The position numbers and the translations under genes are program-made. DNA of 63,722 bases from Planctomycetaceae bacterium (lineage in GTDB: Bacteria; Planctomycetota; Planctomycetia; Planctomycetales; Planctomycetaceae), in NCBI GenBank assembly GCA_021732415.1, contig JAKFVC010000058.1, positions 1 through 63,722 on the forward strand. Direction: 5' to 3'. The notes beneath the pieces were generated by a model. That model saw only the letters and a list, made by a program, of their open reading frames with translations, ran no database searches and was not told where the DNA came from. Below, in pieces: positions 54,911-63,722 of the stretch. Within the stretch, counting starts at the first letter, position 1; each line of letters opens with the position of its first letter.

Positions 54911-54946
54911 GCGTGTCGTGGGACGGGTCTCCAGGCCCGTCCGTCC
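54911..54946. repeat. Solo end of the GTGGGACGGGTCTCC element
   Basis: One copy of the 35-base end of 46456-46644, with its internal GGACGGG/CCCGTCC hairpin, seven bases after the DUF1501 stop. Confidence 0.88.
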
Positions 54947-55000
54947 AGAATGTTTGCGAGAAACAGTGACGTTTTGGGCAGAGTGATGCGTTATCAGTTT

Positions 55001-55097
55001 GGGGTCGGGCGTTCAAATTTCAAAATTGGCCATTCAGTTGATGTGACTTAGCAGGTTTGAGTGGCTGGCCAATTTTGAAGTTTGAACACCCGACCCC
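55001..55097. repeat. 97-bp palindromic element GGGGTCGGGCGTTCAAA
   Basis: GGGGTCGGGCGTTCAAATTT and TCAAAATTGGCCA pair with TGGCCAATTTTGA and TTTGAACACCCGACCCC. It ends about 30 bases before the start of the next DUF1501 gene, and its right arm overlaps the unused 5' extension of that frame. Confidence 0.92.
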
Positions 55098-55128
55098 GGA
55101 ATGCACAGGATACCAGGAAGCCTCGCTT

Positions 55129-56499
55129 ATGAACCATCAGCACCGTATTGGCCTGACGCGCCGTGAAATCCTGCAGACGGGGTATTCCGGTTTGCTGGGG
55201 CTCGGCTTGCCGGCGTTGCTGGCGGGACGGGCTCAATCAGCCAGAGCGGGCGATGCGGCGAGCGGGCGGACTCCGAAGTCGGTGCTGATTGTCTTCTTGA
55301 CTGGGGCCTGCAGCCATCACGATACGTTTGATATGAAGCCCGATGCTCCGGCGGAGATTCGGGGTGAGTTCAAGCAGATCTCGACCGGAATACCCGGATA
55401 TCAGATGTGTGAGCATCTGCCGGAACTGGCGAAGCGGGCCAATAAATTTGCCGTGTTGCGAACGCTCTCGCACAATGACAACAACCACTTGATGTCGACG
55501 CATCACGTCCTGACCGGTGAGATTCAGCCCGGGGCGTTTTTTGACAAGGTGGCGTCGCGAGACGACTGGCCATGCTATTCCAGTGCGCTGTCGTATCTGC
55601 GTCCACGAACTGACGGCGTGCCCAGCGGCGTGAATCTGCCGACATTTCTGGTAGAAGGTCCGCTCACCTGGCCCGGCCAGCATGCAGGCTTTCTGGGGCA
55701 GAACTTTGATCCGTGGCAGATTACGGGTGATCCACAGTCCGCCGACTTTCGTGTCGATGCGTTAACCTTGGCGCCGGGAATTGACGTGCCGCGGCTCGAT
55801 CGTCGTCAATCGCTACTGGTCGATGTGAACCGCCAGCAGTCGCAATTGTCCGAGGTTGCTCAGTCGCTGCGCTTGCAGAAGGATCAGCAGGTGGCGTTTT
55901 CAATGCTGACATCCAGCAAGTTGTCGCAGGCGTTTGAATTGAAGCGCGAGACCGATGCGGTGCGCGATCGTTACGGTCGGAATACGACCGGTCAGTCTTT
56001 GTTGCTGGCTCGGCGGTTGATTCAGTCGGGTGTGCCGATTGTCCAGGCGAATATCGGCCGCGTGCAGAACTGGGACAGCCATGGGGCGATCTTCCCAACT
56101 TTGAAGGATCGCTTGCTGCCGCCGCTGGATCGTGGAGTCGCGGCATTATTGGATGACCTGGAGTCGATGGGGCTGCTGGAGGATACGTTGGTGATGATGC
56201 TGGGTGAGTTCGGCAGAACACCCAAGATCAACGCTGGAGCCGGCCGCGACCATTGGGGGCCGTGCTTCTTCGGAATGTTTGCTGGAGCCGGTGTACGTGG
56301 CGGACAGGTCATTGGCCGCTCGGATGAATCGGGGGCTTATCCGGCAACGCGGGCCTATTCGCCGAATGACCTCGGAGCGACCGTTTATCACTTGCTGGGG
56401 ATTCCCGCTGAGGCTGAAGTGCGGGATCGCCTGGGGAGGCCGGTGCGGTTGAATCGCGGGGAAGTAATCGAGCCGTTGTTTACCGGGGCGGAAGTTTGA
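55129..56499 (+). CDS. DUF1501 protein (Tat-exported, sulfatase-fold)
   Basis: The 456-residue protein from ATG 55129 has the signal LTRREILQTGYSGLLGLGLP, then VFLTGACSHHDTFDMKPDAP, DRYGRNTTGQSLLLARRLIQ and LGEFGRTPKINAGAGRDHWG. In the first motif the usual GGPSQ/GGLSQ is replaced by GACSHH, so a possible metal-site residue differs from its paralogues. The frame is open back to 55057 but runs through a palindromic repeat, so the later start is preferred. It is the last gene of the plus-strand series and convergent with the next DUF1501 gene. Confidence 0.92.
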   Translation: MNHQHRIGLTRREILQTGYSGLLGLGLPALLAGRAQSARAGDAASGRTPKSVLIVFLTGACSHHDTFDMKPDAPAEIRGEFKQISTGIPGYQMCEHLPELAKRANKFAVLRTLSHNDNNHLMSTHHVLTGEIQPGAFFDKVASRDDWPCYSSALSYLRPRTDGVPSGVNLPTFLVEGPLTWPGQHAGFLGQNFDPWQITGDPQSADFRVDALTLAPGIDVPRLDRRQSLLVDVNRQQSQLSEVAQSLRLQKDQQVAFSMLTSSKLSQAFELKRETDAVRDRYGRNTTGQSLLLARRLIQSGVPIVQANIGRVQNWDSHGAIFPTLKDRLLPPLDRGVAALLDDLESMGLLEDTLVMMLGEFGRTPKINAGAGRDHWGPCFFGMFAGAGVRGGQVIGRSDESGAYPATRAYSPNDLGATVYHLLGIPAEAEVRDRLGRPVRLNRGEVIEPLFTGAEV

Positions 56500-56507
56500 A
56501 TCTTCGT

Positions 56508-56787
56508 AGGCGAGCGTCCGGCGTGAGCCGGATAGTTGTTAGCGACGGACTGTTATAACCAACAGTTTTAGCCACAGAAGAACACAGAAAAACACGGAAA
56601 GGGATGAAACACACTCGTCTTTTTTCTGTGTTTTTCTGTGTCCTTCTGTGGCTAATATCTCTTCTTTAAATCGATCCCAATTGTCCGGGGCCTTACGGCA
56701 CCCGGCTCGCCTGTCGAATGTTTGTTTGTGGCCGTAAGGTTGTACCACCTCGCTAACAACCATCCGGCTTATGCCGGACGCTCGCCT
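56508..56787. mobile_element. 280-bp MITE-like element with 37-bp inverted ends and a nested repeat
   Basis: The left end AGGCGAGCGTCCGGCGTGAG continues to TTGTTAGCG at 56544. The right end at 56751-56787 is its reverse complement with about three differences. Each end also holds the hairpin TCCGGC/GCCGGA. A repeat of another family (56567-56655) lies inside. It separates two convergent DUF1501 genes and carries no gene. Confidence 0.83.
56567..56655. repeat. Palindromic repeat TTAGCCACAGAAG, copy 1
   Basis: TTAGCCACAGAAGAACACAG pairs with the arm CTGTGTCCTTCTGTGGCTAA. It is nested within 56508-56787. A related, less regular copy is at 61857-61930. Confidence 0.9.
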
Positions 56788-56818
56788 GGGAACGCTTATC
56801 GCTGCGCGATGGCGCGTT

Positions 56819-58285
56819 CTACTTGAGCAGTTCACTGACAACTCGCTGGTGCTCAACGCCGGTCAGACGCTGGTCCAATCCCTGGAATTTGTACGTGAAT
56901 CGTTCGTGGTCGATGCCCATGCAATGCAGGATGGTGGCGTTCAGGTCATTGATGTGGCACGGGTCTTTCTCCACGTTGTAACTAAAATCGTCGGTCTCGC
57001 CGTAGCTGATGCCTCCCTCGATGCCGCCACCGGCCATCCACATGCAGAAATTGCGGGGATGGTGGTCTCGGCCGTAGTTTTCCTTGGTGAGGGCTCCCTG
57101 GGAATAAACCGTGCGGCCGAATTCGCCGCCCCAGACGACCAGCGTCGTATCGAGCAGGCCGAGGCGTTTCAGGTCGGTCAGCAGTGCGCCGATAGGCTGG
57201 TCGGTGTCGTAGCATTGTGAAGCCAGGTCGCGCGGTAGATTGGCGTGTGTGTCCCACCCGCGATGCAAGAGTTGGACGACGCGGACGCCGCGTTCGACCA
57301 TGCGGCGGGCGAGGAGGGCGCTGGCGGCGAACGTGCCGGGTTTCTGGACCTCGGGGCCGTACATGTCGAGCGTCTCTTTAGTTTCCGTCGTCAGGTCGAT
57401 CAGTTGCGGGACGCTCGACTGCATCCGGAAGGCCATCTCGTATTGGGAGATGCGGGTCTGGATTTCGGGGTCGCCGAGTTGTTCGAAGCTGCGTTGATTG
57501 AGTTTCGCTAAGGCGTCGAGCATCACGCGGCGGTCGCTGGGGTCGACTCCCGGAGGATTCTGGACGTAGAGGACGGGATCGCCGGAGCTGCGCAGGGCGA
57601 CTCCGTTGAAGCTGGATTGCAGGAAGCCGCTGCTCCACATGCGCGTGAAGAGAGCCTGGCCGGCGGTGCCCGATGACCACAGGGGAGTGAGGACGACGAA
57701 AGCGGGGAGATCGTTGCTCTCGCTGCCGAGGCCGTAGGAGAGCCACGAGCCCAGGCTGGGTTTGCCCGGGATTTCGCTGCCGCTCATGACGAACGTGCAG
57801 GCGGGGTCGTGATTGATGGCGTTCGTGTGAACTGATTTGATGACGGCGATGTCGTCAACATGCTTGCCCGTGTAGGGCAGGAGTTCGCTGACCCACGTGC
57901 CGCTTTGGCCTTGCTGGGTGAACTTGAATTTCGACGGGGCGACCGGCAGGTGGGCCTGGCCGCTGGTCATCGTGGTGATGCGCTGGCCCTTGCGGATGCT
58001 GTCGGGGAGGTCCTTTTGAAAATGCTCTTCGAGCTTGGGCTTGTGATCCCACAAGTCAATCTGCGAGGGGCCGCCGTTCATGTGCAGATAGATGATTGAT
58101 TTCGCTTTGGGGGCGAAGTGCGGGAATCCGGCCAGGGGGGGATGAACGGCGGCAGGTGCGGCCAAGGCTGGGCGGTTTTGGCTGGCCAGCATGGAAGCCA
58201 TGGCGACTCCGCCGAGGCGGAGGCCGGTGTGGCCGAAGAATTGGCGGCGGGTTTGGATGAGTTGGGAATCGAAGAGTGGGTGCAT
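56819..58285 (-). CDS. DUF1501 protein (Tat-exported, sulfatase-fold)
   Basis: The 488-residue protein has the signal [20 protein letters not shown]. Family marks are [40 protein letters not shown] and [20 protein letters not shown], then [17 protein letters not shown]. It belongs to the longer DUF1501 subgroup (with GRDHHPRNF) that pairs with DUF1549/DUF1553 cytochrome genes. Here it follows that gene (58656-61757) on the same strand, with 370 bases of repeats between. ATG 58285 has no ribosome binding site. Confidence 0.93.
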   Translation of the reverse strand: MHPLFDSQLIQTRRQFFGHTGLRLGGVAMASMLASQNRPALAAPAAVHPPLAGFPHFAPKAKSIIYLHMNGGPSQIDLWDHKPKLEEHFQKDLPDSIRKGQRITTMTSGQAHLPVAPSKFKFTQQGQSGTWVSELLPYTGKHVDDIAVIKSVHTNAINHDPACTFVMSGSEIPGKPSLGSWLSYGLGSESNDLPAFVVLTPLWSSGTAGQALFTRMWSSGFLQSSFNGVALRSSGDPVLYVQNPPGVDPSDRRVMLDALAKLNQRSFEQLGDPEIQTRISQYEMAFRMQSSVPQLIDLTTETKETLDMYGPEVQKPGTFAASALLARRMVERGVRVVQLLHRGWDTHANLPRDLASQCYDTDQPIGALLTDLKRLGLLDTTLVVWGGEFGRTVYSQGALTKENYGRDHHPRNFCMWMAGGGIEGGISYGETDDFSYNVEKDPCHINDLNATILHCMGIDHERFTYKFQGLDQRLTGVEHQRVVSELLK

Positions 58286-58333
58286 GGTGTTTGTTTCAAT
58301 TATTGTCTGATTTGCGTTGCTTCTATTTTGACT

Positions 58334-58450
58334 AGGTGAGCCCCGTCCCGTGAGGGCGGGGGTAGGGCTGCGACTGTCGCTTCAAATCTGAGGTGGAGTG
58401 ACGTCTTTTGGCAATCAGAGTCGCTACCCTACCCCCGCCCTCACGGGGCT
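58334..58450. repeat. Palindromic element AGGTGAGCCCCGTCCCGTGA
   Basis: AGGTGAGCCCCGTCCCGTGA then GGGCGGGGGTAGGG pairs with CCCTACCCCCGCCC and TCACGGGGCT. It is related to the tandem units at 29171-29316 and 29509-29650. A further inverted single arm, CCCTCACGGGACGGGGCTCG, lies at 58594-58613. The 58286-58655 spacer has no gene. Confidence 0.88.
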
Positions 58451-58655
58451 GTTGATTTAATCGGCATGTAAACGTAATTGCAGTATACTTAATGTGAACG
58501 GTGATCCGGTTTAAGCGTTCAAACCTATGTTCAACGGGTAGCAACTGCCGCGAAAACGAAAATACGCGATTGGGACTTGATTAAATCAACTAGCCCTCAC
58601 GGGACGGGGCTCGCCAGTCTGTTGTTTTTAATGTCTGTTGTTTTTTCTGTTGTTT

Positions 58656-61600
58656 TTAGTTACGCATCACTGTTTCATCGAGGTTTAGAACGAGATTCGC
58701 CAGCAACGTATACGCGGCGAGTTCTGGTTCGGGTCGGCCTGACTTGGGTTTGGATTCTCCCACGGCGACTACCTTCTTCGCGGCTTCGGGATCTTTATTG
58801 AATCGAATGAGATAACTGTCGAGGGCCTGTTTGACGATCGCCAGTTCTTCGGGTTGAGGCTGGCGGCTGAGGACGACTCGATAGGCGAAGGTGATGCGTT
58901 CTTCGGGAGTGTTGCCGCCTTCCGTCACGATGCGTTCGCCGAAGGCTCGGGCGGCTTCGAAGTGTTGCGTGTCGTTCATCAGTTGGAGCGCCTGCAGCGG
59001 GGTGTTACTGCGTTCGCGGCGGGCACAGGCCTGTTCGCGGTTGGGGGCGTCGAAATTGCTCATGAAGGGGGGCGGAGCCGTTCGCTTCAGGAAGGCGTAG
59101 ATGCTGCGGCGGTAGAGGTCGGCTCCGTGGTCTTGCAGATAGAAGCGAGTGTTGCTGTCGGCATAGCCCACCGGTTCCCAAATGTTGGGAGGCTGGTAGC
59201 CTTTGATGCCTCGGCCGCCCATCTGCAGGTTGATCAGGCCGCTGACGTAGAGGACGTTATCGCGGATCTGTTCGGCGTCCAGACGGAAGCGGGGCCCGCG
59301 GGCGTAGAGGCGGTTTTCGGGGTCGACTTTTAAGAGGTCGGGAGTGACGTGGGCGTCCTGCCGGAACGTGGCGGACGTCACCATCAACTTCACGAGGGCC
59401 TTTGTATTCCAACCGTTTTCGCGATACCAGACGGCTAGCCAGTCGAGCAATTCCGGATGGCTGGGGACTTCACCCTGTGATCCAAAGTCGGAACTCGTTT
59501 TGACAAGCCCCGTGCCGAGGAACTGTTGCCAGACGCGATTCACTGTCACGCGGGCAGTCAGCGGGTGCTCGGGGGCGAGGAGCCACTTGGCCAGATCGAG
59601 ACGCGAGGCGCGGGCATCGGGGGCGCTCTTTTGCAATGCGGGGAAGATCGCCGGGACCGCCGGTTCGACCTTCTCGCCCGGCTTGTCGTATTGGCCGCGG
59701 AGCATCACGAAGGCTTCTCGCGGCTGGTCGAGATTCTTGAAGATGAATGTTCCGGGGACTGATTCTTCGATGGCGGCTCGCACCGTTTGGGCTGTCAGCC
59801 AAGCCGTCAAACGCTGCTGCACGTCGGGATTTGCCGGACGAGCGATATAGGCCAAATAGAAGCGAAGCAGCTTTTCGCGGAGATCTGCGGTGGGATTTTT
59901 TTCGGGTCCGTCTTTGAGCACCGGGGTGAGATCTGCCGGCAGTCCCAGGGTGTCCTTGCCAGTGCGATCTTTCCACCAGGCGGCGAACGAGGAACGGAGG
60001 TCGGTGGCAGGGGTGGTATCCCCGGTCACCGTCAGGCCGTCCCACCAAGTGATTCCGCCGAATTGAGAGAACGCGAGGCTGCGGATTTCTTCCCCAGGCT
60101 TGATGTCGAGCTTCTCCAGGGGAATTTCTAAACGCGTCCACGTACCGGCGGCAGGAAGTTCCCCCAACCAGTTTTTGTCCATACGGGTGGCCGAGAAGCG
60201 TTGCGGATCGCCCCAGATGGCCTTGCGGGCGCCGGCGGCGGAACCGAGTTCCACCATGATGGCATCGGGTGGTTCCTGTGTGTCGAGCCTCACCCAGACG
60301 AAGACTTTGGCGGCCTCAGGAATGCGGAGCGGTTGAGTCGGGGTCTCGAACTTGTCCTGATAATTGGCGGCACCAATTTGTTTGAGGGCCCGTCGGCCGA
60401 TCGGTGGTTCGACTTCCGGGGCGGTCGACCAGAGGGATGCGTTTCGCGAAGTACACGTGGCCTTGGCTGCCATCGGGACGAGATCATCCAGCCAGACTTC
60501 TTCGACAGCGCGGCGTTCGGGGGCCGGTTGCTGAGTCGACGGATCCTGGTATTCGACTTTGCTCACTACGTCTTCCAGCAGCCGCTTGGCTTCGGCTTCT
60601 TCGGCTTGAGCTTTCGTCAGGGCCGCGGTCGTCTCGTCGGTGAACAGCTTGTAGAACGGGTCGGTCGTCGTCGCGTTGCGATCCATCGCGGGATCGGCGG
60701 CCGAATAGAAGAACGAGTAGAGCGAATAGAACTCGCGCTGTGAGATCGGGTCGAACTTATGATCGTGGCAGACCGCACAGCCGCCGGTGAGGCCCATCCA
60801 CGATTCGATCATCGTGCTGGTGCGGTCGACCGCGTAGCGATAGGTGAACTCGGCTTCAATGGAGCCCCCTTCGCTGGTGGTGACGTTGCAGCGATTGAAA
60901 CCCGTGGCAACGAGTTGGTCTTTCGTCGGATTGGGGAGCAGGTCTCCGGCAAGTTGTTCGATCGTGAATTGGTCGAACGGCTTGTTGTCGTTGAAGGATT
61001 TGATGACCCAATCGCGATAGGCCCACATCGAACGTTCGTTGTCGAGATGCATGCCGTGCGTGTCGGCATAGCGGGCGATGTCGAGCCAGGATCGCGCCAT
61101 CTCCTCACCGTAGCGCGGCGATTTCAGGAAACGATCGACCATGTTGTCGTAGGCTTGCGGAGTCTGATCGGCTTCGTATTCGGCGACCTCGGCTGGCGTG
61201 GGAGGGAGGCCCGTGAGCGCAAAGGCGACTCGACGGATCAGCGTCGAACGATTGGCCTCGGGACGCGGCGTGAGGTTGGCTTTTTCCAGGCGTGCGAGAA
61301 TGAAGCGGTCGACGGGATTTTTCGCCCACGCCGAATTCTTGACGGCCGGTTCGGTGGGTTTCACAGGGACTTCGAAGGCCCAGTGCTTCTGGTACTTGGC
61401 CCCTTGCTCGATCCACTTGCGGAGGGTTTCTTTCTGTTCGGCCGTTAGCTTTTTCTTGGTGGCTGGCGGAGGCATCACCTCTTCGGGATTGTCGGAGATG
61501 ACTCGTAGCCAGAGTTCGCTCTCCATGAGATTGCCCGGTTTAAGGGGCGTGTCGCCGTCTCGTTCGGCGTAGGCGCCCTCGGCAACGTCCAGGCGGAGGT

Positions 61601-61757
61601 CGGCTTTCCGCTGCTTGGCGTCGAAGCCGTGGCAGGCGAAACAGTATTCCGACAGGATTGGTCGGACGTCTCGGTTGAAGCTGATGTCTTCTGCGCTGGC
61701 GGAATTGGGGAGGCAGAGGACGGTAGCGGCTACGAAGAGGAGAAACTTGGTGGGCAT
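58656..61757 (-). CDS. Planctomycete cytochrome-type protein (PSCyt1, DUF1549, DUF1553)
   Basis: The 1,033-residue protein has a signal peptide (KFLLFVAATVLCLPNSASA). PSCyt1 follows, with a c-type haem motif CFACHG (Cys39, Cys42, His43) and EVMPPPATKKKLT. Then comes DUF1549/PSCyt2 (RVAFALTGLPPTPAEVAEYE, with GGCAVCHDHKFDPISQREFY), a central beta domain of about 250 residues (PEAAKVFVWVRLDTQEPPDA), and DUF1553/PSD1 (LTARVTVNRVWQQFLGTGLV to TPEERITFAYRVVLSRQPQP). ATG 61757 is chosen because the signal peptide starts there; the open frame reaches 61988 through two repeats. It is the upstream partner of the DUF1501 gene at 56819-58285. Confidence 0.94.
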   Translation of the reverse strand: MPTKFLLFVAATVLCLPNSASAEDISFNRDVRPILSEYCFACHGFDAKQRKADLRLDVAEGAYAERDGDTPLKPGNLMESELWLRVISDNPEEVMPPPATKKKLTAEQKETLRKWIEQGAKYQKHWAFEVPVKPTEPAVKNSAWAKNPVDRFILARLEKANLTPRPEANRSTLIRRVAFALTGLPPTPAEVAEYEADQTPQAYDNMVDRFLKSPRYGEEMARSWLDIARYADTHGMHLDNERSMWAYRDWVIKSFNDNKPFDQFTIEQLAGDLLPNPTKDQLVATGFNRCNVTTSEGGSIEAEFTYRYAVDRTSTMIESWMGLTGGCAVCHDHKFDPISQREFYSLYSFFYSAADPAMDRNATTTDPFYKLFTDETTAALTKAQAEEAEAKRLLEDVVSKVEYQDPSTQQPAPERRAVEEVWLDDLVPMAAKATCTSRNASLWSTAPEVEPPIGRRALKQIGAANYQDKFETPTQPLRIPEAAKVFVWVRLDTQEPPDAIMVELGSAAGARKAIWGDPQRFSATRMDKNWLGELPAAGTWTRLEIPLEKLDIKPGEEIRSLAFSQFGGITWWDGLTVTGDTTPATDLRSSFAAWWKDRTGKDTLGLPADLTPVLKDGPEKNPTADLREKLLRFYLAYIARPANPDVQQRLTAWLTAQTVRAAIEESVPGTFIFKNLDQPREAFVMLRGQYDKPGEKVEPAVPAIFPALQKSAPDARASRLDLAKWLLAPEHPLTARVTVNRVWQQFLGTGLVKTSSDFGSQGEVPSHPELLDWLAVWYRENGWNTKALVKLMVTSATFRQDAHVTPDLLKVDPENRLYARGPRFRLDAEQIRDNVLYVSGLINLQMGGRGIKGYQPPNIWEPVGYADSNTRFYLQDHGADLYRRSIYAFLKRTAPPPFMSNFDAPNREQACARRERSNTPLQALQLMNDTQHFEAARAFGERIVTEGGNTPEERITFAYRVVLSRQPQPEELAIVKQALDSYLIRFNKDPEAAKKVVAVGESKPKSGRPEPELAAYTLLANLVLNLDETVMRN

Positions 61758-61856
61758 CGAGGAGTCGGCTCCTGGTACGCAACGATTGAATGTATTTGGT
61801 GGACGTCCGGTGTTGGCTAGCTGGTCTTTATTTACCGGCGAGATTTCATTTTTTGC

Positions 61857-61930
61857 CATGGAATGACACAGAATAACACGGAAAAGGATCGAATATTTGG
61901 GTCTTCCTTTCTGTGTCCTTCTGTGGCTAA
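61857..61930. repeat. Palindromic repeat CACAGAA / TTCTGTG, copy 2
   Basis: A less regular relative of 56567-56655, with TTCTGTGTCCTTCTGTGGCT on its right side and GACACAGAATAACACGGAAA on the left. Confidence 0.75.
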
Positions 61931-61941
61931 TCACTCTTATG

Positions 61942-61979
61942 GGGGACGGACGGGCCTGGAGACCCGTCCCACGATACGC
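61942..61979. repeat. Solo end of the GTGGGACGGGTCTCC element, inverted
   Basis: The reverse complement of the 54911-54946 type, in the orientation of 46608-46644. It ends nine bases before the stop of the next DUF1501 gene. Confidence 0.88.
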
Positions 61980-61988
61980 CTCGCTCAT

Positions 61989-63410
61989 TTATGTCTTCAT
62001 TATCTGATGGACAACATTGCCTTCGACATCGGTCAGGCGGAAATCTCTTCCGGCGTAGCGGTAGGTCAGCTTTTCGTGGTTCAGGCCGAGCAGATGCAGG
62101 ATGGTCGCGTGCAGGTCGTGGATGTGGACTTTGTCCTGGGCCGCGTAGTAGCCGTAATCGTCGGTGGCTCCGTGGTGATAGCCGGGCTTGGTACCGCCGC
62201 CGGCCAGCCACATGGTAAAACCTTCGGGATTGTGGTCGCGGCCGTTGCTTCCCCCTTCGACGGTGGGCGTGCGGCCGAATTCGCCGCCCCACCAGACGAG
62301 CGTGTCTTCTAGTAGACCACGGGCCTTGAGATCCTGCATCAGGCCGGCGATGGGCCGGTCGACTTCGCGGGCGTTTTTCTCGTGACCGGCTTTCAGGTTG
62401 CCGTGCTGGTCCCACTGGACGTTGCCGTCGCTGTGGGTGACCTGAATAAAGCGGACGCCTCGTTCGGCGAAGCGGCGGGCCATCAGGCACATCCGGCCGA
62501 AGTTCGCGGTGATGGGATCGTCCATGCCGTAGAGTTTTTGGGTCTCCAGTGATTCGTCAGCGATGTTCTCAACTTGCGGCATTTCCGTCTGCATGCGAAA
62601 GGCCAGTTCAAACGAATTGATGCGGGCTTCGAGGGCCGGTTCGGGACCGCTTTGGGCTTGATGCTGGAGGTTCATCGCGCGGAGACGATCAAGCTGCAGG
62701 CGTTGCACATCACGCGGCAAGTTGGCATTCGCGATGTAACGGACCTGGGCTTTATCGGATGGCACGCTGGCGTTTCCCAGTGGCATGCCTTGATAGACCG
62801 CGGGGAGGAACGCGGAGCTCCAATTGTTGATGCCGCCGTGGGCGAGAGTCGGGCAGATCGTGATGAAGGCGGGGAGGTCTTTGTTTTCGGTGCCCAGGCC
62901 GTAGGTCACCCAGGAGCCCATGCTGGGGCGTACAAAATTGTCGCTGCCGGTGTGGAGTTTCAGCAGGGCTCCGCCGTGGGCCGGGTTGGTGCCGTGGACT
63001 GAATGAATGAAGCAGGCGTCGTCGACGCACTTCGCAAAGTGCGGGAATAATTCACTGACCCACGAGCCGCTTTCGCCGTGTTGCTGGAACTTCCAGGGCG
63101 ATTTCAGCAGGTTGCCGGTCGGAGCAAATTGGACGCGTGGTTTCGCAAACGGGAGGGGTTTGCCATCGTCGCGGTCAAGGAGCGGTTTGGGATCGAACGT
63201 GTCGAGGTGCGACGGTCCGCCCTTCATGAAGAGGAAGATGACCCGCTTGGCTCGGGCCGGAAAATGCGGGGCCTTGGGCGCGAGCGGATCCACAATCGCG
63301 GGAGCCGCTTGGGCATCATTCGCCAACAACGACGCCAACGCCAATGAGCCAAAACCGACAGCCGTGCGGCTTAATGCCTGGCGGCGCGATATCAGATCAG
63401 TGGGGAACAT
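61989..63410 (-). CDS. DUF1501 protein (Tat-exported, sulfatase-fold)
   Basis: The 473-residue protein has the signal [20 protein letters not shown]. Family marks are [40 protein letters not shown] and [20 protein letters not shown], then [13 protein letters not shown]. It belongs to the same long subgroup as 56819-58285. The adjoining DUF1549/DUF1553 gene lies downstream of it, while such genes normally precede their DUF1501 partner. Its own partner may therefore lie beyond the right edge. ATG 63410 is unsupported by a ribosome binding site but fits the signal peptide. Confidence 0.93.
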   Translation of the reverse strand: MFPTDLISRRQALSRTAVGFGSLALASLLANDAQAAPAIVDPLAPKAPHFPARAKRVIFLFMKGGPSHLDTFDPKPLLDRDDGKPLPFAKPRVQFAPTGNLLKSPWKFQQHGESGSWVSELFPHFAKCVDDACFIHSVHGTNPAHGGALLKLHTGSDNFVRPSMGSWVTYGLGTENKDLPAFITICPTLAHGGINNWSSAFLPAVYQGMPLGNASVPSDKAQVRYIANANLPRDVQRLQLDRLRAMNLQHQAQSGPEPALEARINSFELAFRMQTEMPQVENIADESLETQKLYGMDDPITANFGRMCLMARRFAERGVRFIQVTHSDGNVQWDQHGNLKAGHEKNAREVDRPIAGLMQDLKARGLLEDTLVWWGGEFGRTPTVEGGSNGRDHNPEGFTMWLAGGGTKPGYHHGATDDYGYYAAQDKVHIHDLHATILHLLGLNHEKLTYRYAGRDFRLTDVEGNVVHQIMKT

Positions 63411-63584
63411 GGCTGGCAGCTCCTGCAGGCGGGACTATGGGCAATCTCACGTTGAAAGCCGTTGCGGCGCGGTCGGCGGGATCGATCAACATTCTAGCAT
63501 ATCAGGATGGGGGCGCCGCCAGTGAGAGGAGTCTTGTTCAGCGGTATCGGCCCATTTTTTGGCGCGCATCCGCGGGAAATGTAG

Positions 63585-63722
63585 CCCCCCTCGCCCTGGT
63601 ACTCCGGGGAGAGGGGTTGGGGGTGAGGGGCCTTGCGACTGCCGTTCGCCTGAATGCGCAAACGCGTCCTTTTTCTTCGAGATTCTGAACTCCAGGTCGC
63701 TGGTTACCCGTGCCCCTCACCC
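63585..63722. repeat. Palindromic repeat cut by the right window edge
   Basis: The left arm CTCGCCCTGGTACTCCGGGG then AGAGGGGTTGGGGGTGAGGGGC runs to about 63631. At 63711 the complementary arm begins (GCCCCTCACCC) and is cut off by the edge. The continuation expected from the palindrome resembles bases 1-40 of this window. Confidence 0.75.

Noticed and set aside
61757-61988. 5' extension of the large cytochrome-type gene to 61988
   Set aside because: The extension runs through two repeats and has no family similarity; a clean signal peptide begins at ATG 61757.
1-63722. tRNA, rRNA or other known RNA genes
   Set aside because: No cloverleaf with the conserved T-loop, no rRNA core sequence and no tmRNA or SRP-like sequence was recognised on reading both strands; a covariance-model scan would be the decisive test.

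Overview
The window looks like a chromosomal segment of a planctomycete (phylum Planctomycetota; I cannot place the family). The evidence is five DUF1501 (Tat-exported, sulfatase-fold) genes together with two planctomycete-type cytochrome (DUF1549/DUF1553) genes, a giant exported WD40 protein, a pre-peptidase C-terminal (PPC) domain protein, a class III fructose-1,6-bisphosphatase, frequent GTG/TTG starts, and intergenic spaces full of palindromic repeats. I recognise no tRNA, rRNA or CRISPR array. Both ends of the window lie in the same repeat family, as expected if the sequence is a contig that broke in a repeat.

Layout. 0-8.5 kb: a caspase-like peptidase, class III FBPase (fbp), a uronate isomerase-like enzyme, an NCS2-type permease and a beta-barrel outer-membrane protein. 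8.7-13.8 kb, minus strand: a division/cell-wall (dcw) remnant in the order murC, murB, ddl, ftsQ-like, with no ftsA or ftsZ after ftsQ. 14-21.2 kb: one WD40 protein of about 2,370 residues with higher-order internal repeats. 21.9-36 kb: mainly small membrane or exported proteins of unknown role, an adenylate kinase-family enzyme, a DNA/RNA non-specific endonuclease and a PA14-domain protein, separated by long repeat-rich spacers. 36-37.1 kb: a REP-associated tyrosine transposase (RAYT) with its REP palindromes. 37.2-42.6 kb: a clearly lower-GC island with two convergent genes, an FAD-binding Rossmann protein and a 1,247-residue HD-domain/Hsp90-like ATPase fusion. This island is my best candidate for an undescribed conflict (defence) system. 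42.8-45.9 kb: a B12-dependent ribonucleotide reductase (nrdJ). 46.8-63.4 kb: DUF1501, PPC, DUF1549/DUF1553, DUF1501 and DUF1501 on the plus strand, facing DUF1501, DUF1549/DUF1553 and DUF1501 on the minus strand.

How the genes work together. MurC, MurB and Ddl make peptidoglycan precursors, and the FtsQ-like protein would act at the septum, although this phylum generally lacks FtsZ. The DUF1501 and cytochrome-like genes form the usual planctomycete pairs of unknown biochemical role, probably in the periplasm. The HD-Hsp90 and FAD genes differ from everything around them in base composition and lie beside a transposase, which suggests acquisition by transfer.

The spacers hold at least a dozen families of palindromic or inverted-repeat elements, several in two or more copies. 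Most short open reading frames in the spacers are translations of these repeats and are not listed as genes. Repeat boundaries and identities were judged by eye.
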